Origin: Galerina marginata
Lineage: Eukaryota > Basidiomycota > Agaricomycetes > Agaricales > Galerinaceae
Length of the DNA: 64,000 bases
Direction of reading: 5' to 3'
Assembly (NCBI GenBank): GCA_023014335.1
Contig: JAECYW010000005.1
Span: forward strand, 1,550,001-1,614,000
Within the stretch, counting starts at the first letter, position 1. The number at the start of each line of letters is the position of its first letter. The translations under genes and the position numbers were made by a program. Shown one piece after another: positions 46,853 through 59,118 of the stretch. Under the pieces are notes generated by a model that was given only the letters and a program-made list of their open reading frames with translations, ran no database searches and was not told the origin of the DNA.

Positions 46853-47574
46853 CTATAGTGCGAAAGGGTATTCCTGGTCGAATTGTTCCTTATCCATGGT
46901 CCTTGCATTATCAGTGATGAATTCAGTCAGCTCGTTGTTGAGCTCTGGAATAGTCATCAGACGTCACACACAGATGTGTCCAAAAAAAACGCACCGTCCA
47001 GAGTCATGGGTTGTGTGCACTGCATCGAAAAGTGATCCGAGTGTTCATGGAGAATGGTGAGAGTGGGTGGCAGCGGTGTTCCTTCAGAGAGCAAGGTAAT
47101 GAGCGTGTACAGCAAGAGTAAATCAAGCAGGTAAGAGTTACCTTCCGGAATCACCGATATAATAATGTTTGTACCACGGAAATTTCGGACCACTTCCTGG
47201 AATGTGGGCGAAAGTGGTTCGCGTAAGGAGCAGCCGTTGGGCCCTAACATAAACGAATATTAGGAAAGCGGATTGCCCTGACAGAAAGACCAAAAAATAC
47301 CAATGAAATTGGGCCCTTCAGCGGGTAACACCTTTCCGTCCACCAGTTTGAGGTCATAGCTGAACCTCTTTAGCTTCACCTGTGTTTCATAGTCCCTAAG
47401 CTTAACGTTGCGTCCTGACTGGACGCGTGCGAGGTCAACAGGGACCTTGTCCGTGTACCTGGCGATAAGCGGTCTTGAAGGGCTAGCCTTTGTAGCAAAT
47501 CCGCGCGTTACGCTGAGGAGAGGACGGGGAGAGGTGAGTAAACGAGTGACCATGGTGTGAGGAGAAAGTTTCAA
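46853..47574 (-). CDS. Protein with Tse2-type ADP-ribosyltransferase-toxin fold
   Basis: Four exons on the minus strand: exon 1 ends at 47301, exon 2 starts at 47243, and the stop is at 46853-46855. The conserved part resembles the fungal branch of the Tse2 domain family, named after a type VI secretion effector of Pseudomonas. Visible landmarks are RDYETQVKLKRFSYD, a G-P-N-G-x-S-L-R step at the exon 1/2 junction, an IPEGTPLPPTL strand-turn, the HEHSDHFSMQ block, and a closing DELNNELTEFI. The N-terminus (in-frame ATGs at 47574 and 47553) is rich in Arg, Ser and Thr, as in mitochondrial presequences. Fungal members are common and may not be toxic. Enzyme activity and the mitochondrial site are inference. 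Confidence 0.68.
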
Positions 47575-48143
47575 GGCATGAAATTTCTGTCACGGAAGCG
47601 CGAAGAGTGACGATCACGTTAGAGTGACGGGACTCTGATAGTATTCAAGGTGGCTTAAATTCAATGGGAGATAAAACTCTAAGTGGCTTAACTGAGAGGA
47701 CGTTTCACCAATGGCATGTCCGAGCTGCACATGGAAAAAATCTACAGCTTAATAGAACTGATGTGGATGATCCTGTGTGTGTCAATGTGTTTTGATTTGT
47801 CGAGGAGAAGTAGAAAAATCCGAAAACACGGTGCGGATAGGTGGATCAAATACTGGAGGTCTTAACGAACCTATAGCAAATCTTCAGAGAAGGGAAGATA
47901 GGGAGCATTAATCACTATGTATCGGGCGACAAAAAGCCAGGGAAAGCCCCGTTGTTGTAAGAGTGCAGGGACATGTGGATGACGAATCGACGATGCTGAT
48001 CATCAGAGGTTGTTTGTATGTACTCTTGGAGGCATCATCCTGACGTTGGGCGTTGTGTACCGTCCTGTCCTATGCTTTGTTGTGTTCTTTGTCTCGATGG
48101 AGGCAATACCAAAACGGGTCAAGGCGCATTTGCACATTATTTA
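47575..48143. other. Intergenic: Tse2-like promoter and NAA10 3' region
   Basis: Both neighbours read leftwards. No exon is supported here. Confidence 0.5.
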
Positions 48144-49013
48144 TCAAGAATTTTTAAGAGACAGTCTCATAGAAAGTGCATCTTCGCCATCACCGTCTGA
48201 ACGGAGATGAAATTTTCGTTAGCTAGGTACGTCACGGCAAGATGAATGGAAGAAGCGGTGAACGTACAATATTTCTTTTCCACCTTGGCAACTTCGAATC
48301 CTAGCGTGTCCCGGTACAAGGCTATAGCCGCCTTGTTCGATTTGCGGACATGTAGGGAGACATAGGATGCTTTGTATATCGATGACATCGCCTCTTCTGT
48401 GGCATAGTTGTTTTTGGGTTAACTACGCGAATGGACTTCAGAGAGAATAAACGAAACAACAACGAACGTGATAGCAGCATAAGCTTTTTCGCGAGCCCCA
48501 GCCGTCTGTAGGAGCGGAGAACTGAGATGGAGTTGACATGGCCGTGGATCTCTTCGTTCTTTTCTTCGTCGGAAGGTTCATCTCTAAGGAACAGAACAAA
48601 CGATGTTTAGTGGAGGACGTTCATTTGTTTTACCGGCATTAGTACCCACATCTTCGCCAGAACATACCCAACAATCCGGCCTTTAGGATCCTCCGCGACA
48701 AATGAGATTTGAGGCCATGTCATCGCATGATACATCCCTGTTGAGAACAAGAGGGTTCATGTAAATCAGATCCCACGTATTCTCCAAAGGATGAAATGAA
48801 CAATGGCTCACAAAACTTCATCATATAGTTCTCAGGTAAATTTTGAAGATTGCATGCTTGCATGCCCATGAGATCTTCCACCTGGGATTCAACATCAAGT
48901 TATAATAAGCAAGGCTCCTTTAATTCTGACCCTGGCATCAGACAGATTGCAAGCGCGCAAGAGAGAGAGTGGCAGGTTCAAGGCGGACACACCTTGGCGA
49001 CTCGGATGTTCAT
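48144..49013 (-). CDS. NAA10: N-alpha-acetyltransferase NatA catalytic subunit
   Basis: Spliced gene for the Ard1/Naa10 GNAT enzyme, which acetylates N-termini exposed after Met removal (Ser, Ala, Thr and others) at the ribosome with Naa15. Exon 1 is short: MNIRVAK at 49013. Later exons give [40 protein letters not shown], and IVGYVLAKM. Then come [17 protein letters not shown], which carries the acetyl-CoA binding R/Q-x-x-G-x-G/A loop (RRLGLA), and [20 protein letters not shown]. The last exon reads [17 protein letters not shown], with the stop at 48144-48146. Family spacing is preserved throughout, and length is typical at about 165-170 residues. Confidence 0.92.
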
Positions 49014-50233
49014 TGTAAGTTCGGTTCTTGTTGGTGGACGGTTGGTGTTGTTGTGAAGAAAATCCTAGATATCCGAGCTTGGGTGCTAAAATCTTGAAGG
49101 GCAAGCTAACGTCCGACTTGAGCTTGAAGCCTGCACACCTGCAGTTTGTAACAAGAGCAAGAGTGAAGTTGGCGAGGTTGATGTCATTGGTCAGCGTTAA
49201 GTCACGTGATCATACGGAACGGTCCGATATACCCGGGACGCGCTTTCGCAAGAGCTTTCGCGACGCAAGGGCGACGTCTAAGTATTTCAAATTAACGCCG
49301 TCGCCAGCACAAATGCTAAGTACGGTCAGTAAGTTTGTCTTTCCTATGCACTGCAAGACCGTGGCCTTTTTTGATTATAGGCAATACCCCTCTCGGTGAA
49401 GGTCTATCCGTCCGACAATGATCTCGGCCTCTGAGCCTTGAGACGAGCAAGGGCCCAAGTTCGCCTGGCGCCACAAGAACGGCAAGGAGTTTGATCCCGA
49501 CAGCTTAGCAACGACCAGCGAACGAGTTCTGCGCTAAGCCAATGCTATCATTTTAAATGGATATGTCAGCAAACTTTGACTCACCAGTGAAAGGATCGCT
49601 GGACCACAGCTGACCTCCGATCCACGCGTACATAATTGAGGAACGCTCATGGTGTGGGGCACTCATCAATTAGCAATATTAACGACAACTTAAGCAAAGC
49701 CTCTATCTGCCTCCATCGTGCAGAAACCGGTGGCGGATATCAACGACTTGTGTGGTAACCGGCATCGAGACAGCAACGATCGACTTCCTCATTGACAATG
49801 ATTCAAGTTCGACCAGATCAAATTCATTATGAAATAAATGAAAGCTCAGTATGGTATATATGTCTACTTCCTTGTAGTTCCTGGAGACTAATAAAGCGTT
49901 CAATAACAGGCAAATAATCACATTCTGTGACGGACAGCCCGATCGAAAAACTGGCTCGCAAGAAACCTGGGATTACCTTGGAATCCGGTGATCTTGGAGC
50001 AGCGCCTTCCCTGTAAAAGGGCTTGCATCTAATCCAGAGAGCGGTAACCACCATGGAGATCAGCTCGTAACTTTTCCGTAAAGTATCGCATTGGAATATC
50101 TAATGTCATCACAATAATTTCCATGTCTGCCCTATGATACAAAGCCGCGGGAGGTATTTTAGACAAGCCACGTTTACATACTGGATCGTTAATGTTCTCG
50201 ACCACGTTTTACGACGAACCATCCAGAACGTAT
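49014..50233. other. Intergenic, with one coding-like fragment
   Basis: 1.2 kb between NAA10 and the OYE gene. At about 49445-49538 (+) a short frame reads GPKFAWRHKNGKEFDPDSL and continues to a stop. It looks protein-like but has a stop immediately upstream and no partner exon that I can identify. A CACGTGA motif lies at about 49203. Confidence 0.4.
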
Positions 50234-51785
50234 CTAATAAACAGCAGTAGGGTAATCCGTATATCCCGTACTCCAATCACCTGAATTCTTGTTGGTTTGG
50301 AGGTGAGGGATATCTGGGATGTTATTGAGGGGCTTCCCATGCTCAACGCGTTTCGTCAAGTCGGGGTGAGTAATCCAGTTGAATCCAATGCTGATAGCGT
50401 CGACCTGCCCGGAGGCGACGAGCTCGGCGCCTTCTTCGGGTAAAATACCTGCATTGAGGACCACCTTCGCGTTGTGGATGAAGGGGCGGTAGGAAGCGAG
50501 AACGTCGTGCTGCGTTGCTCGTGGGACGCCTGAGAGCCGTACAAATAAGGATAGTTAGTCCTAGAATAAATCATAGAAGCGGGAGACATACCGTCATATA
50601 CGACATCGAATGCAACTGTGTATCGCACGAGGGTGATATAGGCTAGACCAAGCTTATCGGCTTCGGTAATGAAATATTTATAGGTATCGAGAGTCTCTTC
50701 CAGAGGCATACTGTAGGACAATTATAATGAGTGGTGATTAGTTGATTTTCGTCTGCCAAAAAAAAAATTTGACTTACCCAACGTCATTGTACCCTCCAGC
50801 AGGACTAAGCTTGATGGCTACATTCTTTCCGAACACCTCGACAAGTGCTTTGAGAACCTCAAGACCTAAGCGAGAGCGATTTTCTTTGCTGCCTCCCCAC
50901 TGGTCGGTGCGGTGGTTGGCCGTATTATCCAGGAATTGGGTAATGATGTATCCGTTAGCACCGTGGACTATAGTGTAATGGTTAGAAGTGAACATTGGCA
51001 TATGGTATTATTCTTGAATGAGACGCACGCTCAACACCGTCAAAACCAGCCTTCTTAGCATTTACAGCGGCGTGTTTGAATTGAGCGACGAGTTTCCATG
51101 GGTCGTCAATAGCTGTGGGCTAATGTGGGTGTCAAAATGACGTGCTTTAATGGAGAATAGAAAATATTTGCTTACGGTGACATAGCCGGGAGCACCTGGA
51201 AGGGTGCGGAATTTACCACCTCTTGCACTGATTGCCGATGGTGCCCATACAGGCTTAACAGGAGAGATATGTCAGACTAGGAAGTTCCGGGTTATATATA
51301 GTTAAGGACTGACCTCTCCAGAAAGTTTTTGTTGAGGTGCATCAGGATGAGATGCGCGACCCACTACAATCGAAGGTATAAAGGTTAGAACGGCACTTGA
51401 TTAAGCTGGATATGGTTCTTACCATGCCATAGCTGGGCATAGATCTTGCCTCCAGCATCGTGGACGGCGTCAGTAATATTCTTCCAGCCTTCAACATGTT
51501 TATCGTCCCAGAGTCCCGGCGCATTCGGCCACTCAGTGCTAAAGTTATCAATTAGCCGACTCAGGTTCTAAAAAAAGTGGAAAGAATCGCATACCCTTGA
51601 CGCGTTATCAATATACCCTCGCTGACGATCAAGCCAGCACCGCCGTTGACGCGCTGGACATAGTATTCCTTCATGAGCTCTGTGGGATATGTATCCTCAG
51701 CACGATTCCTCGTAAGAGCCGACATGGTGATGCGGTTCTTGATGGTGATGTCCCCGATCTCCAGAGATTTGAAGAGAGCCGACAT
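50234..51785 (-). CDS. NADH:flavin oxidoreductase, Old Yellow Enzyme family
   Basis: Multi-exon FMN enzyme with a TIM barrel. It starts MSALFKSLEIGDITIKNRIT at 51785, the usual OYE start. Landmarks: NRITMSALTRNRA (phosphate/FMN region), AQLWHVGRASHP, AGFDGVEVHGANGYIITQFL, NHRTDQWGGSKENR and KVVLNAGILPEEGAELV. In the HGANGY motif the usual catalytic HxxN pair (His, Asn) is present. The C-terminal substrate-side part is WITHPDLTKRVEHGKPL, with the stop at 50234-50236. It reduces activated C=C bonds of enones with NAD(P)H; the physiological substrate is unknown. No targeting signal is visible, so probably cytosolic. About 365 residues, normal for the family. Confidence 0.9.
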
Positions 51786-53630
51786 TTTTAGAGTAGTTCA
51801 GTGAGGGGGTAGAAGTTGATGGGTTTTGCGTAACCTCTGAGCGCAGGGTTTTATAGCACCGAGAAGCATCTTTCCTGAATGGAATGCGACCACGCCTCGC
51901 CATATGCGTGGCTTGCGTACGCAAATGCTTTGCAAATCAAAAGAGTTCTGCACAGTGCAGAAGTGAGGTGACGTGAAAGAGATGATGTCACCTTTATCTG
52001 TAAGCTCAGCCTCATTGGTCCCGATGTCCAAACCTGGAACCTCGCTGTAAAGCAAGCCTTTAATCCTTTGTTGTAATTCAGGAAACAAATTTCAAGAAAC
52101 TCTGAGTGTCGATAATCGGCGTCGGGTTTGAAGCTTGACGCCCCGAGGAGGACAGGAGCCCGGCCAAGCTGCCACTCGGCCCATGACCGAGGCGCCCGAC
52201 GTCCAAGTAGAATACAAATAATATAAGCATCTCGCAGATACATTTGAAAAATTAAACACCTTTGAAAGCGCAGTGGAGTGGTTGTTCTCATTGCCCGTAT
52301 TTATGCCTTATTCTCAGTGAGCATCCGTCATCTATCATCTTATCGCATTCAGTTACTTTCCGGCTTGCATAATACAGCAGAGGCCTTTTCTTTGACAAAC
52401 GCTTCGCTCCGATGAGGATGCCGTAACATACCATGCAGTTAAATTCAATGACTTCGGCCCAACTCGATGGAAGATAGACCGGGTCCGCTCACCATGCTGA
52501 GCACGATGCAAGTTCTACAAATAATCCATGACTTTCCCGGTTACTGGGTAGTCTCTCATGACTGACCTAGCCAACAGCCTTTAAGGCGGAACAGACTGGT
52601 TTCTGGGTGTTACATTACTAGTACATTTCGCATTGCAGTGACTCACTCGGGTGAATTACCTCGGTCAGGCGTCGCCTCGTAAAAGCCCTCAATAATGTCG
52701 AGTCAGAGGTGCATTGGTAGGTTCTTGTTCCGTGAAGCGGAAGCGCTTGAGACGACTCGGATGAGATTCAACGAGCACTTGCAAGTGGATGGCGATGCGT
52801 GAGGTGAGACTTGACTCTTTGTAGTCCATCGAGCCCCCAGATCAGAGAAGATTGATGGACTTGCGCCGTTCAATGTAACCGCGAATATGGTCGTGAGAAG
52901 AGTAAAATAAGCGCCATTTTTAGGTAATCATCTCTAGAGTGCTTTGCCCTCGTTCCGAACGAATTCAAAAGCAGTCAGCGACAAGTAAGTGATGTAGAAG
53001 TAACCATAAACTAAAAAATGTTCATAAATTAGTAAATTTACGACGCTCAAATGTATGTGTGCCATACCAATGTAATTATAAAATCTTAGAGTCAACTTTG
53101 AGTTGATCGATTCTTTGGCTGCCTTTAACGTGACAGAAGCGTGCCCTCTGTACTCAGTGGTATATTGCAGACCAAATTCAAAAATAATACCAGGATTCCC
53201 TAAGACTTTCGAGCAGCAGGCACTCAGTGCTTGCTATGATGAGAAAATTGACATCAGATCATAGATGTTTCCAGAGAAAGCTTGAGAGGATCGCCAGGGA
53301 TCGTCATAACCTGTCAAAACTTCTAAACAGTTCTAAATCCACCAATCTGCCCACGTATTTAACCGACAGGTCAAGCATCATATGGACGATTTTCGATGCC
53401 GCGGTTTGCTAGGGTTTACCGTACCCGATCCCCACTGTTTCATGTTTTTAAAAAGGCGCTGATTAAAATAAGCAGGAACTGAATCGTGTGGTGACACCCA
53501 AGGGAGGTGGTGTACCTGAGGGATTTCAGCCCATAAAGAGAATGAAGTACGAAAAAAACTAGTTAGGAATCTGTTTATAGAGACTAGAGTAAATATCTCT
53601 GGATAGCCATTGCACCCAAAATACACTCAA
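51786..53630. other. 1.8-kb intergenic region, no gene recognised
   Basis: Upstream of the OYE gene and downstream of VPS16. Frames at 51798-52291 (-) and 53227-53412 (+) have no family resemblance. AT-rich towards the VPS16 end. Confidence 0.5.
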
Positions 53631-56600
53631 CTACTTCATACTACTCAACAACTGACCAAGCTCGCGTTCAATCATTGAATTTGGCGCTTTCTTCCTCAAT
53701 TCACTGCACGGAAAAACATTTTTCAGGATCACCGTTTTCACCGCCGACGAGGAAAATAATCACGTACTCCAACTTGGTTTTATCCCCGCGATCCTTACAC
53801 TCTTTGCCCGCCATACGCCATTCCCCGCACAGAATGTATAGGTCGGCCCGCTTTGGTGAATCGCACTTGGCAACATATGTGATGGCTTCTTTCTGATGAC
53901 CCTTTTCCACGAGGTGACGAACGAAGACCTCATATCCGATTGGACTTCGCTTTGATCGCGCGAAGTCTTCCAGCCCTTGAAAGTCCCGGGCTTCGGTTAG
54001 TGCGTAGAGCTTGATGTAAAAAAATCTGTCAAAAAAAAAGGAGTAAAAAGGCGCATTTTAAGGGGCAAGACGTTTAGACGACGGCGGAGCTCTCAGAAGA
54101 GCAGGTGTGTTGCGTAACCCCATGCCTCATCGACTATTCCACTGTTTACGAAACGACGATCACATACCGTTTATCTGAGACCTTGAAATCCGATTTGATC
54201 TTGTCTGCCCTCTTTGCGAGATCATTCAAGAGACAAACTCGAATCGTCTCGGACAAGCTTAGCCCGAAGAATTTGGTTTTGCCACCAGTCTCATTCTCCA
54301 ATTGCTGTTGGAACGCCAACAAACGTGCGTATTCATCTGTTACCTGTTCCCATTTTCGTTTTTAATTAGTACGAGTTAAGTGGCGGTAGCGGATAGATGA
54401 ATGGTTGAGCACCTTTGCCTCGAAGGATCGCTCTTTATCTTCTGAAAAGAATTTCTGTGCTGTTTTTACCGCAGATACTTTAGATGCTTGATCCTATGTC
54501 ACAATAGAACCATAAAATTAACAAAAATTAACAGAAGGGGTAGAACCCAGAAAGCGTACCTGCATTCCTGAGGATTCGTCCAAAGAGAGCACAGCACTTT
54601 CCACACGACGGTCATCGGAGTAGTAAAAATCCCGCAACATCTCCCTATTCTGTTCTCTGGCATAGACTTCCAAGAGCTTACTGGCCGGTGAAAGGGTTTT
54701 ACCACCGTCTTCAAGCAAACGGAAGAAAGAGCCTAGTGGCAGCCTTTTATGCAGGTGTAGGAGAACATGATATACTGGAACAGATTTAAATGAGTATACT
54801 ATTCAGGACAGTAAGAAGTCAGTGGCAAGTACCGAGATCCGTGTCGCCGCTGTCAACCGCCTTGACGAGGGCTAGCTTATCTTCTTTCATCTCAAGTAGG
54901 AGAGGAACTTGGTCAGAGCCCCTTGCTTCATGATCCAGAAGCTGTAGCGCCAAAGAATACCTGTTCAACGAAAACAAAACTGATGGAAGACTGGGTCCTA
55001 CCTTGGTAGCTAAACCTCTTCGACCAACTTCCCAGGCCTTCTTCGCTATATCGGCATAACTTACATCTACACCACCCAGTTCCTCAAACTTCTCTACGAT
55101 GATGCGGCAAACGTCGTCGTCTCCTGTAAGCTCGGTGTCTTTCCCCGTGCCTGTCGTTGTGGCACGCGATTTCAGGATTTTTGCGCAGGCCCAGTGCTTC
55201 AAGACGGCGTCGGGTTTGAGTCCCAAAAATCCTGATATTCGGAGGGCGAGGAGATGCATATTGCGAGATGTCAGGCGAGTGATCAGACGGGATGGAGAAG
55301 CGTAGTTGTATCTGCAAAACGCCATAAAATATGGAGATGGAGTACGGGAAAGACGGAGGACGTACTGTGAGTATGTTAAGGGAATGCCCACTTCGTAGAA
55401 CCGCACCGCGTTCAGAACTTTGAGAGTTTGTCCCATCTGAACAAAGTCGGTAGGGTTATGAAAATCCAAGAATCCCCGTCCGAATTTCGCTGCCTTAATG
55501 ATGATGGCAGCACATTAGAATTAATCTGGGCTCTGAGAAGTCAACTAACGTTGAGTAGTCGGCGTTGCCAATATGGCTCCCATTCCTGTCCGGCGGCATC
55601 GATGCATTCATCAACGGCCTTGGCAAGTTCTGGTCTGATGCTACGGATGCTCTCATCGGCCTTGGGTGACTTCCTGGTGAAACTTTCCCAGGCATCGTAA
55701 AGAATAGCAGAGGATGAAGTTGAGGCGGGTTGGAAGATCGATAGGGTAGAAGCTAGATCAAGAAGATAACCAAAGGAGGCACGAGATAAAATACACTGCA
55801 GCACACCTGGAACCTTCTGGATCAGGTCACAAACATCCTGGCCGAGCACTCGGACGCCATCCAGTTCAGTAATTGCAAAAGTCGATCCTACATATGAGTA
55901 ACTAGATAGCATTTGAGCACTCACTAGGGTTACTCAGATAAAATGCGAAGTCTAACCGTAATGTGTCTCCGAATGGTCCAACGAGTACTACCAAGGAACT
56001 CCATGTAATCAAAATTGCGTCGTTGCCGCACCATTCAACTTGGCGAACTGGTCCTTCTGCACCTTCAACAGTTGAGGTATCAAATTCAGCCAAATTGCGT
56101 TGAAAGTCAGCGGAGACCACCCATAAAAGCCCATTGAAAGAGAGAAGCGCAAGAGATTTTCCGTTTGGCGATGGCGAGACATGACTAAAGGGACCTCGAG
56201 AGAGCCTTTGATCCACGCTTTCCAGATTGTCGACAGTATAAATGGTGGCGTCAACTGAAAGAAGAACTTCGACATGTCTAGAAATGTTCAAGTCTGGAGG
56301 AATAACTGCCCAAGAATGTGGCGGTGCGCTGAGAGCTTGAGAAACTGAGTAAGGAATCCATGGTATTAATTAAGTGTGGTCACATACCTGGATCAGCAAG
56401 GGTCAGCGGTCTGGCTCCGTCCCATCCTTTCACCTCAAGCAACGTGAAGGGATCCGTCAAAGCCACTAAACCATTGTCATGAATTCGTGCATCAATAATA
56501 CCAAGTTCGGCTGCTTCTGCCCCTAGAGAGTGTTGTTGGTAGGCTCCTTGAAGGTCATAAAGCCGATAAACGCCTTCTTCGTTCACAACAGCCAACTTCT

Positions 56601-57013
56601 CGTCGATTGTCCAACCGAAGCGAATGATCTTGGCATCGTCCCACTGATAACATCGTCAGTCAAACACAAACTGCAATAGGTTCAGTAAATCATCCACAGT
56701 AATGGTTTGTACGACCTCCCCAGCAGGGGAGCATAATTGAATTTGGGCTTTCGTAAGTGCAGGCGTTGAGCGTCCCAGTGTCAGAAGCTTTGTGTGATCA
56801 CGCATAATAGCTAGATGGCCATTATGAGCATTCAATGGAACGGTATATGTCGAATGTAGCACCTATAGGTCCCCCATACCGACAACCAGCGATAATGTAA
56901 TCCCCAAGGTCAGGCAGCTTTCCTGGTGTCGAGTAGCATTGCTGTCGCCTATAGAAGACATTTCCCTCTTGCATCGCTTGCCACGAAGTCGTTGGATGAT
57001 CCATTATCGTCAT
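53631..57013 (-). CDS. VPS16: HOPS/CORVET subunit VPS16
   Basis: Large multi-exon gene for the Vps16 core subunit of the HOPS and CORVET tethering complexes, which drive endosome and vacuole fusion and bind the SM protein Vps33. The N-terminal beta-propeller begins HPTTSWQAMQEGNVFYRRQQ and includes CRYGGPI joined to AIMRDHTKLLTLGRSTP. Mid-protein segments are SYVGSTFAITELDGVRVLGQ and CILSRASFGYLLDLAS. The C-terminal alpha-solenoid includes RITGF-like blocks (LLALRISGFLGLKPDAVLKH), VYHVLLHLHKRLP, LYALTEARDFQGLEDFARSK and SPIGYEVFVRHLVEKGHQKE. The last exon, found by splicing GTACGTGATT to CGTGCAG, gives DELRKKAPNSMIERELGQLL and the stop at 53631-53633. Cytosolic, on vacuole membranes. Confidence 0.92.
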
Positions 57014-57406
57014 AAGAAAAGAAATAAACGCGATTTCTTGATGCCAGGTGCCTTGTATAGAGCAAACGACGCGACTGTGTGCCAGACGAGTACCGGCGTT
57101 TGCCGAGGTATCGAAGCCGCGGCAGGGATAGGCAGTCGGAGGTAATAATTAACTGAAAATTCATTTTTAGTTGCTGAGAGAGAAGAGAGCCATATTGAAT
57201 TGTACTGCGCGCACCGCGCCAATCCCAAAAAAAGCGTGCTCCGGCTACGAACCGCGCAGCAGTTCCCTACATAGAAATACAGTTGGTGGTACAGATGAGC
57301 AATTACTGATAAATGAGCAAAGCATGTATGACAATAAGGATATGTGCAAGTGAGGGTATTCAAAAGGTCCAAAAGTATTAAGGATATGAACGAAAGACGA
57401 AAACAT
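57014..57406. other. Intergenic: VPS16 promoter and arrestin-like gene 3' region
   Basis: 393 bp between two minus-strand genes; no exon supported. Confidence 0.5.
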
Positions 57407-59118
57407 CTAGACTATCCGTATAGGAATCCGAGCACGTAGGTCGTCTGGACCCAATAATACGGACACGTCCAAGTAATACTGAAAATATTTCTTAGCACGG
57501 CGCCCGCAGTTGAAAAGAAGTGTACTCACTTTGACGCTTACACCTGCCCAATCTATGCAGGGTAAAATGTCTTTATTTAGAGCAATTTTGGTTTTATGTA
57601 GTCCATCTGGCAGGGCTGCGATCGTTTCCAGCGAGGGATGACTTTGCTTATCGCATTGCTGTCGGGGCCGCTTGGGAAAACCGATGCACATGTCGTTTTG
57701 GACCGTCCGCGTATCTGAGAATGATTTTGTGATGATGGGAATCTCTGGTAGGGGTTTATCGCGTGTAAAACTAATCGTTCCTTCTGAAGTTCGCCGAAAC
57801 CGTGAAAGCCGTGGTTGAGACTTTGCTACTCGTCGTAAAATTTTAGGGCGGGAGAATGTATCTGATTCGTCACTTGACGGCGTCAACGGAGGCGTCGGAG
57901 GGAGGGAGCTTTGATCAGTTAGCACAATCTGACGTATCAATGACACGGAGATTGTTGCGTCTGCAGCAATTTCTTTGGCAAGTTCGGGTGATCGTGGCGT
58001 TGTCGTAAAGACCACGAAATACGGTATCGAAGAGGAACGAGAAAATGTGACAGACGTCGGGAGAGTGATCTATAGCCCCGGATCAATACTTTACGAGACG
58101 GTGAAGATAAAAGCGATACACTCACTGCACAACGCACAGGAATCGGTCGATCAGACTTAAGAGGCATTTCGAGCCATGACTCGGGGGTAGTCGTTGATGC
58201 ATCTGCGCATTGGAAGTCTGTGTCAGGCTGAATCAAAAAAGGCACCTCAAGGCTGCGCAATGTTAGAGACTATTCTTTAAAAGGGTAGTCATGAAAAACT
58301 TACTGCGACAGTGCCTCTGATGTATCACTTGGGTCCCAATCAGCGACAACCTTATACACGACTTCAAAATAATCCGGTGAAGACGGCTCTTTCGATGAAG
58401 TAAATGTGGCAGGCATTTCTTCACCTGAGCGTGTGCTCTGAGGGAATGAAAATGCGAAGGGATGAGAGCGTTCGGAGCTGGCGGCGGCAATCAAGTTGAT
58501 GCTTGAACTACTTGGACGACGTCTGATGAAAGCGTCTCGAAATACCGATCTAGACGAGCTACCCTCCGAGTTTGATATTGCAATTGTCGTCGTTGAGGAT
58601 AGGAAGACATGAGTTCGGGGGGTAGTGCTGGTCGTTGGTTCGTCCAAATTTTTTGGTGGGACGTACAATATGGAACCCTCGATCTAATCATGTTAATTAG
58701 TTGAAAATATGGAAGAACGAGAAGACATACCGAGATCGTCAAACGTCCTGTATGGTGACAACTCGAGTCAAGGGTGACTTTTCCCGTTACTTGGTCATGG
58801 TCACCGAAGACTGCTATGGGTCCGCGTCCGTCTTCATGAACTTTTAAGGATGGACTATATAGTTGAAGCTCGACTTTGGAAGACCTAGGCGTTGGTCAAC
58901 GATATATATTTTAGCAAGCGAAGGGGGACGACATACCGATATGTTGAAACGTGCGAGTATATCGACACAGGTACGTATTTCAACGCGGAACGGGAGGAAC
59001 GAGAGGAGTCGGAGGATAAACTTGTATTTGCACGTCGGCGCATCGACTGGAACGGGGCCTTGTCTTCCGAGACGGAGGGGGCGTCAGACAGCAAAGCCTG
59101 GCCTTGGGGAGATGTCAT
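57407..59118 (-). CDS. Arrestin-like (arrestin N/C domain) protein
   Basis: Multi-exon gene. The start at 59118 gives MTSPQGQALLSDAPSVSEDK and a Ser-rich leader. A splice then joins VSIYSHVSTYR to SSKVELQLYSPSLKVHEDG. The arrestin N-domain follows: FGDHDQVTGKVTLDSSCHHT, then SIEGSILYVPPKNL. A serine-rich loop (RRRPSSSSINLIAAASSERS) interrupts it. A proline-rich stretch SSLPPTPPLTPSSDESDT resembles a regulatory tail or loop. The last exon gives YYLDVSVLLGPDDLRARIPI, a typical C-domain strand pair, with the stop at 57407-57409. Fungal arrestin-related proteins usually adapt ubiquitin ligases to membrane transporters. I see no clear PPxY motif, so that role is a guess. Confidence 0.7.

Noticed and set aside
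51798..52291. Minus-strand frames of 96 and 146 codons upstream of the OYE gene
   Set aside because: They lie in the promoter region with no domain or splice evidence.
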